From Pseudomonadota bacterium (lineage in GTDB: Bacteria; Pseudomonadota; Alphaproteobacteria; Rhizobiales; Xanthobacteraceae): DNA of 47,745 nucleotides. The notes under the pieces are model-generated. The model was given only the letters and a program-made list of their open reading frames with translations, searched no databases and had not been told where the DNA came from. Both the position numbers and the translations under genes were made by a program. Location: contig JAEYRD010000109.1 in NCBI GenBank assembly GCA_023435725.1, positions 1 to 47,745 on the forward strand, written 5' to 3'. Positions 40,108 to 47,745 of the stretch are shown in pieces. Position 1 is the first letter of the stretch. Every line of letters starts with the position of its first letter.

Positions 40108-43100
40108 CTAGCCGACCACTTGTGGTTGGAACACAACATCGGCCCAGTAATTGGCGGAGTTGAACGTGTTGCTCGGGAACAGTCCGGTCGAACTTGTGCC
40201 GCCATAGGCATAGACGCCGTTGCCGCCAGCGCTCGCGCTCGAGGGCGCCGACAAGGGCCCGCTGGTAACGGCGGAGTTGAAGAAGCCGCCGCTCGCCACA
40301 TATGCACCCATGGTGTGATACGAGGCGATGTAGGTCGTGTTGGCATTTATGGCGATGGGCGTCGCGAGCTGAACCGTCTGCCAGCCGCTCGCCGACGTAT
40401 TGGTAAAGGTGGTGTTCGCGAGATTGGTCCCGGTGGCGGTCCACAAATTGAGGATGTCGGTACCGGTGTCGCCCGCACTGCGGTAGAATTTCAATCCGGT
40501 GATCGTGCCCGCGACCGAGGAGGTGAACTTCACGCCGAGTTCAAGCGGCGAGCCGTCATTGTAACTGCCAGCAGGCGTATTGGAGGCGCTGAACAGGCTG
40601 ACGGGCGCAGGCGGGGGCGTGGTGGACACGGCGATGTTGAAGGACTCGCTGGTGGCCGCGCCGGCAAGGTCCGTAGCCGTGACCTTGATGCCGGCGGTGC
40701 CGACATTAGCAGCCGTCGGTGTGCCGCTGAGCGTGCGTGTGGAAGCGTCGAACGCGAGCCAGGTAGGCAGGGCGGTGCCGTCGGCGGACGTGGCCATATA
40801 GGCAAGCGTGTCGCCGGCGTCGACGTCCGTAAAGGTGCCGGAGGGCAGGGTCAGCGAGAAGGAGGACCCGACCGTCGCATTCTGGTTGGCGGTCTGACTC
40901 GCGAGCACCGGGGCATCGTCAGCGCCATGGATGGTGGCGGTGAGCGTGGTGGTCGAAGTGAGGCCGGCGGTGTCGCGCATGGTATAGCTGAACGTGTCTG
41001 TCAACGTGTTCGTCGGCAGCCGCAATGCCTGCACGGCGGAATCATTCTCGTTGATGGTGTAGGTGAACGTGCCGTCGGCGCTGAGCACGAGGCTGCCGTG
41101 CGCACCGGCGAGCGCGGTGCCTAGTGTGCCCGCCGTTGTCCCAAAGCTGACCGCGGTGACGGTCTTGGTGTCGCCGGTGTCTGGATCTGTGTCGTTGGTG
41201 AGTACATTGCCAGTGGCGGGCGAGCCGCCGGAAGCATTGGCGATGCCGCCTTTCTCGGTCGCATCCGCGACGTCGGCGACCGCCGTCGGCGCAGTGTTCG
41301 ACGGCGCGCCCGACACGGACGGGATGAACACGACGTCGGCCCAGTAGTTGGCGGCGCTCCACGTGCTGGTCGGGAAGATACCGGCGGCGTTGGTGCCGCC
41401 GTACGCGTAGACGCCGTTGCCGGTGGCACTCGCCGTCAGCGGCCCGTTGGTGACGGCACTCGTAAAGTAGTTGTTGGTTGCAACATAGGCGCCGGTGGTG
41501 TGGTAGGAGGCGACGTATGTCGCGCCGGCGGTGAGGGTGACGGCCGTTGGTAGGGCAACCGTTTGCCAGCCGCTGGCGGTCGTATTGGTGAAGGCAACGC
41601 TCGCCAAATTTGTGCCGGTCGAGCTCCAGAGGTCGAGAACGTCGGGACCGGTGTCGGAGGCGCTGCGGTAGAATTTGAGCGCGGTGATCTGACCAGCCAC
41701 GGAGGTGGTGATCCTGACTCCTACTTCGAGCGGGGTGCCGTCCTGGAAGGAGCCGGCGGGCGCGCTGGAAGCACTGAACAGGCTCACCGGCGCTTGTCCT
41801 GGCGCCACCACGGTAAGGCTGACATTGGCGGTGGCCGTGCCACCTCGCCCGTCCGAAACCGTATAGGTGAAGCTCGCGTTGCCGGTATAGGTTGCGTCTG
41901 GCGTGAAGGTGATGCTGTTGTTCTGCGGATTGCTCTGCACGTTGAGCGTGACGGTCCCATGGGTGGCCCCGCTCACCGCGGTGATGGTCAGGGCGTCACC
42001 ATTGGGATCGCTGTCATTGCTGATGAGGGATGCGGCGGTGAGCGTGACCGGCGTGCCTTGAGTTGCCGTCGGGCCGACGTCGTCCGCCGCTACCGGCGGC
42101 TGGTTAGTTGTACCGCTGGAGGGGTTGAACATGACGTCAACCCAGAAGTTCGACGCCTGGTACGTGTTCGTCGGGAATACGCTGCTGCTGCCGTAGGCAA
42201 AGACGCCGTTGCCGCTGGCGGGCGCGGTCAGCGGACCGTTGGTCACGGCAGAGGTGAAGAAGTTGAAGGTGTTGGAATAGTGGCCGACCTCGGTGTGATA
42301 CGACACGGTATAGATCTGTCCGGGTGTCAACGTGACGGGAGTAGCGAAGGTCGCGCTCTGCCAGCCGCTGGCCGTCTCGTTGGTGAAGGTGACGGTTGCG
42401 AGCTCCTGGCCGGTACTTGACCAGAGCTCGCCGGTGTGGGTGCCGGTGTCCTGGCTGCCCTTGTAGAATCGTACACCGGTTGCGGTGCCAGCCGCCGAGG
42501 TCTGGAATCTCACCCCGAGTTCGACCGCGCTCGCGTCCGCGGTATTTAGGACGCCTGGGGTTGCGCTCGGTGAGAACAGTGAGACGTAATTCGGCGCCGT
42601 GACGGTCACGGTGATGCCGCCCGTCGGCGTTTGAAGATTAACGCTGTCGTCGACGGCGCGCGAGAGGATGGTGTAGGTGCCGCCGGCCGGTGGCGACCAG
42701 GAATAGGTCCAGTTCTCGTCGCCAACGGCCGTATACCAACTTACGCCGTTGTCGGTCGAAACTTCGACGCCGGCGACCACGCCGCCGCCGAGATCTGTAG
42801 CGGTTCCAGAAATCGTGACAGCGGTGCCTGCAGTAATCGGTCCTAACGGATTGACGGCGGAGGTCGGCGCTGTGTGGTCCGTCGAGGAGGCGCCAGTGAT
42901 GAGCCCCGATTGCAGCGTCGCCGGCTGAATGCCCATGTCGGCGAATAGATTGACCATCGCTTGCTGCACGCGTGGATCGGTGGCCGTCGCCTGCAGGTCG
43001 TGATTGTCGCTCAAGCCCCAGGCCCAATAGACGGTGCCGGCGCCGAAGACCAGCGCACCGCTAGGTGCGCGATAAAGGGTGAGACTATGGGTTGCGTCGG

Positions 43101-45180
43101 CAGCGCCGACCGTATTGCCGTAGTCGAGCAGATAGCTGTTCACCGGCAGTGTCGTCGAGGAGAGGCGAACCAGGCCCGCGGGATCGAACTTGTTATCGGG
43201 CGCCTCGTCCCACTCATAACCGAGATAGTTCTTCACCAGTGACGCCGTTTGACCGGGCTGGAGATCGGCAACGCTAGTGTTTCGCCAGAAGCGCAAGTTG
43301 GCGTCGTCGTAGGGAATCTGGATGGATTCCAAGTTGGCGCCGACGTCGTCGACCTGGAACAGCGTGCCGGTCAGTGAGTTCTCCGGATTTCCGCCGCCGA
43401 TTGCGGGCGGGCTGAAACGCGGGTCGCGGAACGTGCCCGTCCATTGGTCGCTGGGGTCGATCGAGGAGTTGGCCCATGTCTCCTTGTACGAAATCAGAGT
43501 GCGATAAGCGGTCGCATCGCTGCTGATGCTATTGCCCCATCGGGTGCGCCAATAAACCTCGTTGCCGCTCCAGAACATCAGGTTGACGCCGGCATCGCGC
43601 GCGGCCTCGACATTGGTGCGCTGCTGACCCGACCAGTATTCATCGTGGCCGGCATCGACATAGGTCTTGTGATTGAGCAGCAGGCTGCCGAAGCGGTCGA
43701 CGTCAACTCCCGCCATATAGGAGACATCGTAGCCGTTCTGCTCGAGCCAGTAGATGCCCGCGTATTCGGCGCCGAACAGATAATCCTGCGGTCCGGCATA
43801 CGTGCCCACGCCGCCCCGCGTGGCGATCGGACGATTATAGCTGACCGCGTAGGCGCGGCCGGCGCCTTGGCCCGTCGCGGGCCCGTTGCCACCGTAGAGA
43901 TTGGCTCCGCCCCATCCATTGTAGGCCTGCCAGGTCTCATCAGAAGTCTGGAATACGACGTCGCTGTGGCTGCTGTCGTCCCGCACGATGAAGGGGATTT
44001 GATTCTCACCCGCCGTTCCATCCAGACGCGTGAGCTTTGCGATGTAGACGCCTGACACGGCATCCGCCGGAACGTCCCAACTTGCCGAAACCGCCCAGTT
44101 GCCGGCGTCGACCAGTCCTGTCGCGCTGTCTCGCAAGGGCGACGGCTGACTCTGCAGCCCGGTATGATCGATCGTCGCGACCTTCCGGGCGCCCATGCCG
44201 CCATAATATCCGAGGCGGTAGACATCGATCCTGTAGTGCGTCGAATCGGTGTTGATCTTGAAGTTGATCGTCGAGCCGTGATTGACGCTGATGTCCGTCG
44301 CGAAACCTTCGATGTTCGAGTCGCCCGCGCCGTCGATACCCCACTCGCTTTCAGGATTGCCCTGCTTCTGGTTCTCGAGGACGATCGGGTTGACGGCTGT
44401 TGCCGCAGCCGTGGCGGTCGTTGTCGCATCAGCCGCCGTGAACGTTGACGTAGCCGCCGATTGGAGGCTGGATGATGCCGCTTGCGATGCCGAAGGAGCT
44501 ATCGCAGTCGTAACGGAGCCGGACAGAATCCCGATCTGGCCAGTCATTGTGCTGCCAGTCTCTCCGCCGCCGCCAGGCAGCTGCGTGTTCCAGCTCGCCA
44601 ACGGTGCCACAAATTGCGTCGACATGGCGGCGCTGGTGGAGCTACCCATGAGGCCGACCTTGCTGGTCGGCGCGAAATCAGCTCCGGATCCACCGCTATG
44701 CACGATTTGACCAGCCAACTGCGTTGAGTTGGCGTGGCCCTGACTCATCACCTGGGTTGGGCAATTGATGTAGCCGCACGAACCGCAGCAAAGTGGTGCA
44801 CTCGCCGGCGTGGCCACTGCAGAAGTCTTGGCGAACAAAGATCCGGTAAGGCCGCCAGTCACGGCCGGCGAGGGAGAGCCGTCGAGAATCACGACGGGAT
44901 TCGACGTCGCGGGCTCAGCCACCGCGGAGATCGGGGTGGGACCTCCTGCCGCCGGCGCAGCCAGTCCGACTTTCGCCCCTGCAAAGGACAGCGGCGCTAT
45001 GAGCGCGTAGGCGTTCGCCGACGCTTCCTGCGACCGCAATGGGGCCCAAGACAAGAACTGATTCTCGTCTTCTGCACCGGAGACGCCCTCTGATTTCTTC
45101 CGCGGGGAAATCCGTTGCCAGTTCTGAAACCCGAGCGCCGTACGGCTCCAACCAGAAGCTTCCTGAAATAACTTCATCAT
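40108..45180 (-). CDS. Giant surface-type protein: DMFase-like core, DUF4082 x3, VCBS and He_PIG modules
   Basis: 1690 residues from ATGATG at 45180. The in-frame extension to 45366 (Arg/Ser-rich, HRSRHSRTCP) looks non-coding. No signal peptide. Residues 10-24 carry GWSRTALGFQNWQRI. About 60-260 is Ala/Ser/Thr-rich with PLCCGSCGYINCP. About 264-760: domain like the beta subunit of N,N-dimethylformamidase (NPIVLENQKQG, YGGMGARKVA, GHDEYWSGQQR, SGNEVYWRTRW). About 768-860: Ig-like (TDNGVSWYTA). DUF4082 at about 864-1020, 1131-1291 and 1527-1690 (SLFS, LKFYRSA, ASGWQTV, SYHT, ANYWADVVF). About 1025-1127: cadherin-like. About 1295-1425: VCBS-like. About 1424-1520: He_PIG-like. The modular, cysteine-poor repeats and lack of a Sec signal suggest type I secretion; no exporter gene is in view. 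Confidence 0.88.
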   Translation of the reverse strand: MMKLFQEASGWSRTALGFQNWQRISPRKKSEGVSGAEDENQFLSWAPLRSQEASANAYALIAPLSFAGAKVGLAAPAAGGPTPISAVAEPATSNPVVILDGSPSPAVTGGLTGSLFAKTSAVATPASAPLCCGSCGYINCPTQVMSQGHANSTQLAGQIVHSGGSGADFAPTSKVGLMGSSTSAAMSTQFVAPLASWNTQLPGGGGETGSTMTGQIGILSGSVTTAIAPSASQAASSSLQSAATSTFTAADATTTATAAATAVNPIVLENQKQGNPESEWGIDGAGDSNIEGFATDISVNHGSTINFKINTDSTHYRIDVYRLGYYGGMGARKVATIDHTGLQSQPSPLRDSATGLVDAGNWAVSASWDVPADAVSGVYIAKLTRLDGTAGENQIPFIVRDDSSHSDVVFQTSDETWQAYNGWGGANLYGGNGPATGQGAGRAYAVSYNRPIATRGGVGTYAGPQDYLFGAEYAGIYWLEQNGYDVSYMAGVDVDRFGSLLLNHKTYVDAGHDEYWSGQQRTNVEAARDAGVNLMFWSGNEVYWRTRWGNSISSDATAYRTLISYKETWANSSIDPSDQWTGTFRDPRFSPPAIGGGNPENSLTGTLFQVDDVGANLESIQIPYDDANLRFWRNTSVADLQPGQTASLVKNYLGYEWDEAPDNKFDPAGLVRLSSTTLPVNSYLLDYGNTVGAADATHSLTLYRAPSGALVFGAGTVYWAWGLSDNHDLQATATDPRVQQAMVNLFADMGIQPATLQSGLITGASSTDHTAPTSAVNPLGPITAGTAVTISGTATDLGGGVVAGVEVSTDNGVSWYTAVGDENWTYSWSPPAGGTYTILSRAVDDSVNLQTPTGGITVTVTAPNYVSLFSPSATPGVLNTADASAVELGVRFQTSAAGTATGVRFYKGSQDTGTHTGELWSSTGQELATVTFTNETASGWQSATFATPVTLTPGQIYTVSYHTEVGHYSNTFNFFTSAVTNGPLTAPASGNGVFAYGSSSVFPTNTYQASNFWVDVMFNPSSGTTNQPPVAADDVGPTATQGTPVTLTAASLISNDSDPNGDALTITAVSGATHGTVTLNVQSNPQNNSITFTPDATYTGNASFTYTVSDGRGGTATANVSLTVVAPGQAPVSLFSASSAPAGSFQDGTPLEVGVRITTSVAGQITALKFYRSASDTGPDVLDLWSSTGTNLASVAFTNTTASGWQTVALPTAVTLTAGATYVASYHTTGAYVATNNYFTSAVTNGPLTASATGNGVYAYGGTNAAGIFPTSTWSAANYWADVVFIPSVSGAPSNTAPTAVADVADATEKGGIANASGGSPATGNVLTNDTDPDTGDTKTVTAVSFGTTAGTLGTALAGAHGSLVLSADGTFTYTINENDSAVQALRLPTNTLTDTFSYTMRDTAGLTSTTTLTATIHGADDAPVLASQTANQNATVGSSFSLTLPSGTFTDVDAGDTLAYMATSADGTALPTWLAFDASTRTLSGTPTAANVGTAGIKVTATDLAGAATSESFNIAVSTTPPPAPVSLFSASNTPAGSYNDGSPLELGVKFTSSVAGTITGLKFYRSAGDTGTDILNLWTATGTNLANTTFTNTSASGWQTVQLATPIAINANTTYIASYHTMGAYVASGGFFNSAVTSGPLSAPSSASAGGNGVYAYGGTSSTGLFPSNTFNSANYWADVVFQPQVVG
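40110..42590 (-). repeat. Three DUF4082 modules in one gene
   Basis: Three related stretches of about 480 bp, at 42120-42590, 41310-41790 and 40110-40610, each encode SLFS...LELGVKF...FYRS..DTG...SGWQ...SYHT...FFTSAVTNGPL...GNGVYAYG...ANYWADV. Modules 2 and 3 are most alike; module 1 is the most diverged. A fourth related copy is in the partial gene at 47179-47745. Such repeats could recombine and change protein length. Confidence 0.8.
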
Positions 45181-45996
45181 ATCTGTGTTCTCGCGAGAGA
45201 AGAGGGATAAGCCTGGACCAACGAAGCGGGGCGACAGAGGTAGGGTCGGGCAGGTCCTGGAATGGCGGCTTCGATGTCGGGATACGGAGCGGCATCGGCT
45301 GATTGCATGCCCGCGCCAAGGGATCGTGAGCTCGCGACAGGGCGTGGACTTCGAGAAGTCATGCATCTCGATGCGCCATCCGGCCGCGATTGCAGGCTCA
45401 TCCTCGCGACCCCGATCATGGCACCTTCCCGCCGGCCGCTGAGCGCAGGCCGGTTACAAATTAAATATTATTTAATGTCACCTCAGCCATTAGTCGAGAA
45501 TTAAATTCGTAGCCATAAATTAAATGCGTGTATTTGAGTGAACGTGGTGATGATGATTGAATGTCCATGGGATTGCGCCTCTCTCCCAACCTTCATGGGC
45601 CCCGCGGCCCTGCCGGGCATCGGGGCCTTGAGGTGCAAATCGAGCTCGACGTCTCGTCTTGAGAGATACTAAGGTTCCTCGCTGCCGGCTGCGCTGCTCA
45701 TGTGCCTGAGCAAAGCGCTTACGGGAGAGGAGTGAGAGAGAGTGCGCCAGTCGTCCGCACTTCCTGCCAAAGGCCCACGCAAATAGCGCCGTCTACTTGT
45801 TTTTGAACTGCGCAATATATTCTATTGCGAGTTGTTCATGCTTGGTTCTGCTTCCAGAGCAGCCTGTCCGCACAAAATTGTGTAAATGTTTGATTTTGTC
45901 TGAGGTTGCCTCAGTAAATTCTTGGTTTTTCCATTATTGCAAATTAAACAAGCAATATGACAGCCCATTATGTGGGGTGGCGCCGGGGACAAGCGC
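45181..45996. other. Long AT-rich non-coding region between the giant gene and H-NS 3
   Basis: 816 bp without a credible gene between divergent transcription units. Two AT-rich blocks, 45455-45540 (AATTAAATATTATTTAATG) and 45790-45960, flank a GC-rich middle. ATTAAATAT-type sequence also occurs near 37100 and 39780, so it is a plausible H-NS-bound control region. No promoter could be assigned with confidence. Confidence 0.45.
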
Positions 45997-46365
45997 ATGT
46001 CGGGGAAAGAAATCGAACTAAAGTTCATGTCTGTTGGTGATCTCTGGTCACTTCATGAGAAGATCAGCGCGATATTGTCGGCCCGAATGGAGGCCGAGAA
46101 GCGCGAACTTGAGAAGAGGCTGGCGGTTCTCAGCCGGGGCGTGGCTGACATGCCGGATTCGCGTGATCCTCACACGCTCCGGGGCGAAAAGCCGCGGCGA
46201 AAGTATCCGAGAGTGCTCCCAAAGTACCGCAATCCGAAGACCTCCGAGACCTGGTCGGGACGTGGCAAGCAACCCCGGTGGCTTGTCGCCGCGATGAAAT
46301 CAGGAAGGAAGATGGAAGAGTTTCGGATCAGCGAGAGTGGCTCCAAGGGCCGGCAACGCGCGTGA
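45997..46365 (+). CDS. H-NS family nucleoid protein, paralogue 3
   Basis: 122 residues from the ATG at 45997 (MSGKEIELKFMSVGDLWSLH); the longer frame from 45970 starts without a ribosome site. Coiled coil about 10-50 (EKRELEKRLAVLSRGV), basic linker RGEKPRRKYPRVLPKYR, core NPKTSETWSGRGKQPRWL, tail EEFRISESGSKGRQRA. Nearly a duplicate of paralogue 2. It lies between the two DUF4082 genes next to a long AT-rich region. Confidence 0.95.
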   Translation: MSGKEIELKFMSVGDLWSLHEKISAILSARMEAEKRELEKRLAVLSRGVADMPDSRDPHTLRGEKPRRKYPRVLPKYRNPKTSETWSGRGKQPRWLVAAMKSGRKMEEFRISESGSKGRQRA

Positions 46366-46780
46366 TTCTGGAGAGCGATAAATTCTCGACATCAGGTCAG
46401 CTCAAACGGCGGCTCCGGAGGGTGTGCGTGCATGCCTTTAGAGAGCAAGGGCCGCGCGATAACAAGATGTCCGATTAGCATCGTCAGGCCGATGATTGCT
46501 GAGCCTGTGTCCTTGCTGTCATCGGCCGTGGTTCAGCCGGTATGCAACTTGTAAAGAATGCCGGCCGATCGAGATGAATCGCGGCTTGGCTGCGCCGCCC
46601 GAAAGCAGATGAGACCGTGATCATGTCGGCTCGGCGTCGCCGCACACTATTGTAGTTGGACAGGCAAGTTCGGTTGGTGAAGCAATCACGCAGCTTTCTC
46701 GGTCGCCACCAGCGTCTTCCACTCTTCCGCTGGTCATACGTCGCATTTGTATGCAGAGTATCAGTCCGACGGAGGACGCC
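46366..46780. other. Intergenic region
   Basis: 415 bp. Short overlapping open frames on both strands lack ribosome sites and family resemblance. A promoter for the secreted small protein at 46781 should be near its end; none recognised. Confidence 0.35.
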
Positions 46781-47140
46781 ATGTCGCGACGATGGCATTT
46801 CTTGGCGCTGGCCCGAGCCGCCCCGAATTGGTCGGGAGCACGTCGTGCGTCCCTGTCCGTGTTGAGCCTCGCGGTCTTGATGCTAGCTGTACCAGCCGTC
46901 GCACGGAGCCGCGAGGCGCCTTTCGGCTACGCCACAGAACAGTCCGTCAGAGAGGCCTGCGGAGAAAACTTGAGAAGCAACGACGGAGCCTTTGGATGCA
47001 CAGTCGTTCAGGATGGCGAAGTGCGCGACTTTAATTGTAACAGCAATCCCCAAAATGGCCACGTTGGATGCCGAGTGTTGTTTCGCGGAACGGCTCCCAA
47101 GCCGGGGATCGGGACCAGGGGCCTATCCACAGACCGATAA
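46781..47140 (+). CDS. Small secreted cysteine-containing hypothetical protein
   Basis: 119 residues from the ATG at 46781, which has GGAGG five nt upstream. The N-terminus MSRRWHFLALARAAPNWSGAR is basic and long, then LSVLSLAVLMLAVPAVA is a hydrophobic signal core cut before RSREAP. The mature part is short (about 70 residues) with four cysteines: EACGENL, FGCTVVQ, FNCNSNP and VGCRVLF, probably two disulfides. Family not recognised. It converges with the partial DUF4082 gene (38 bp between). Confidence 0.7.
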   Translation: MSRRWHFLALARAAPNWSGARRASLSVLSLAVLMLAVPAVARSREAPFGYATEQSVREACGENLRSNDGAFGCTVVQDGEVRDFNCNSNPQNGHVGCRVLFRGTAPKPGIGTRGLSTDR

Positions 47141-47178
47141 GGGCGCGGGCGCGTGGAAACGACCCCTTTCGGAGACCC

Positions 47179-47745
47179 TCATCCAACGAGCTGAGGTCGA
47201 AACACCACGTCGGCATAGTAGTTCGCGGAGGCGAAGGTGCTGGTCGGGAACACTCCGGCCGTGTTGCTTCCGCCATACTTATAGACGCCGTTGCCGCTGG
47301 ACAAAGCGGAAGAGGGCGCGGTCAGCGGTCCGCTCGTCAAGGCGGAGGTGAAGAAGTTGTCCGTCGCCACGTAGATGCCGCTGGTGTGGTAAGAAGCGAC
47401 ATAGGTGGTATTGGCAGCGATCGACACTGGGCTCGCGAGCGCCACCGTCTGCCAGCCTGTCGCGGTCGTATTCGTGAACGTCGCGCTGGCCAGCTTGGTC
47501 CCGCTTGCGGTCCATAGGTCGAGAATGTCCGGACCCGTGTCGCCGGGACTGCGGTAGAACTTGAGCGCCGTGATCTGGCCCGCGACTGAAGAACTGAACT
47601 TCACACCGACTTCGAGCGCGCTACCGTCGTTCAGACCCGTCTGCGCCGGGGTGTTCGCTGCCGTGAACAGGCTGTTTGTCTGCGCAGCCACGTTGATGTT
47701 GAAGGTCTCGCTGGCCGAAAGGGCGCCGAGATCGGTGGCTGTTAC
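47179..47745 (-). CDS. Second DUF4082 protein (5' part outside window)
   Basis: 189 codons, C-terminal end only; the frame stays open to the window edge, so the apparent start at 47691 (GTG) is not the true one. The visible part is the end of a He_PIG-like module (VTATDLG, SETFNINV) followed by one DUF4082 module: SLFTAANTPAQTG, ITALKFYRSPGDTGPDIL (in part), TGWQTVALASPV, SYHTSG, FFTSALTSGPL, GNGVYKYGG and the ending ANYYADVVFRPQLVG. The giant protein ends the same way (ANYWADVVFQPQVVG), so both are paralogues with the same C-terminal arrangement. Confidence 0.9.
   Translation of the reverse strand, partial: VTATDLGALSASETFNINVAAQTNSLFTAANTPAQTGLNDGSALEVGVKFSSSVAGQITALKFYRSPGDTGPDILDLWTASGTKLASATFTNTTATGWQTVALASPVSIAANTTYVASYHTSGIYVATDNFFTSALTSGPLTAPSSALSSGNGVYKYGGSNTAGVFPTSTFASANYYADVVFRPQLVG

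Noticed and set aside
39732..40346. Possible IS5-type transposase remnant (MGQQGF at about 40099, minus strand)
   Set aside because: Only six residues match; the rest has no transposase resemblance and no terminal repeats are visible.
45181..45366. 62-residue N-terminal extension of the giant protein
   Set aside because: Arg/Ser-rich, no ribosome site, and it would displace the head motif that sits at residues 10-24 when ATG 45180 is used, as in the ZigA fusion.
33003..47745. CRISPR array, prophage or integrative element core
   Set aside because: No regularly spaced repeats, no integrase, capsid, terminase or conjugation genes recognised.

Overview
The window is about 47.7 kb of a GC-rich alphaproteobacterial chromosome. 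Gene content and style point to Bradyrhizobium or a close relative: a NadQ-type NAD regulator, TIGR02301 and DUF4142 proteins, chemoreceptors without a C-terminal pentapeptide, several palindromic repeat families, and a GrdB-like/CaiB pair. The species call is inference; no rRNA gene or species marker is present.

Layout. (1) 1-5.2 kb: nadB (cut by the window edge) and nadA for de novo NAD synthesis, with two copies of a 19-bp operator-like sequence upstream of nadA; then an MFS transporter ending inside a pair of long bulged hairpins, and an AcuI/YhdH-type reductase. (2) 5.3-12.1 kb: a small secreted protein and three tandem chemoreceptors whose signalling domains are nearly alike but whose sensor regions differ. 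(3) 12.1-18.6 kb, minus strand: a large DUF2339 membrane protein, the probable NAD regulator NadQ with a degenerate Nudix box, a tyrosine-phosphatase-like protein, and a tightly overlapping ygfZ-tag-HD hydrolase set. (4) 18.7-33 kb: dihydroorotase, a sulfurtransferase, an ECF sigma factor with a DUF4142/cupredoxin operon that share one promoter sequence, two active-type Nudix proteins, an SRAP protein, a CaiB-type CoA-transferase with a cysteine-containing GrdB homologue, an outer-membrane barrel protein, a GNAT protein, an FAD-linked 2-hydroxyacid dehydrogenase, a Sua5-type tRNA modification enzyme and tRNA-Pro(CGG).

(5) After tRNA-Pro, from 33 kb to the end, the character changes: long non-coding and AT-rich stretches, tiny ORFs, three H-NS paralogues, a polysaccharide-priming glycosyltransferase, a 1690-residue surface-type protein (N,N-dimethylformamidase-like core, three DUF4082 modules, VCBS and He_PIG-like modules), part of a second DUF4082 protein, and a peptidoglycan-binding-domain protein. 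This looks like an accessory cell-surface island kept quiet by H-NS-like proteins.

The most surprising object is in region 5. A ZigA-type zinc GTPase (33899-35593) carries a 164-residue N-terminal extension that aligns with the large DUF4082 protein 5-10 kb away: the same head motif at the same place, followed directly by the end of the VCBS module and a He_PIG-like module, almost gap-free. It appears to be a chimera between a shrunken adhesin-like protein and a metallochaperone.

All calls rest on reading translated sequence and motifs; no database search was possible.
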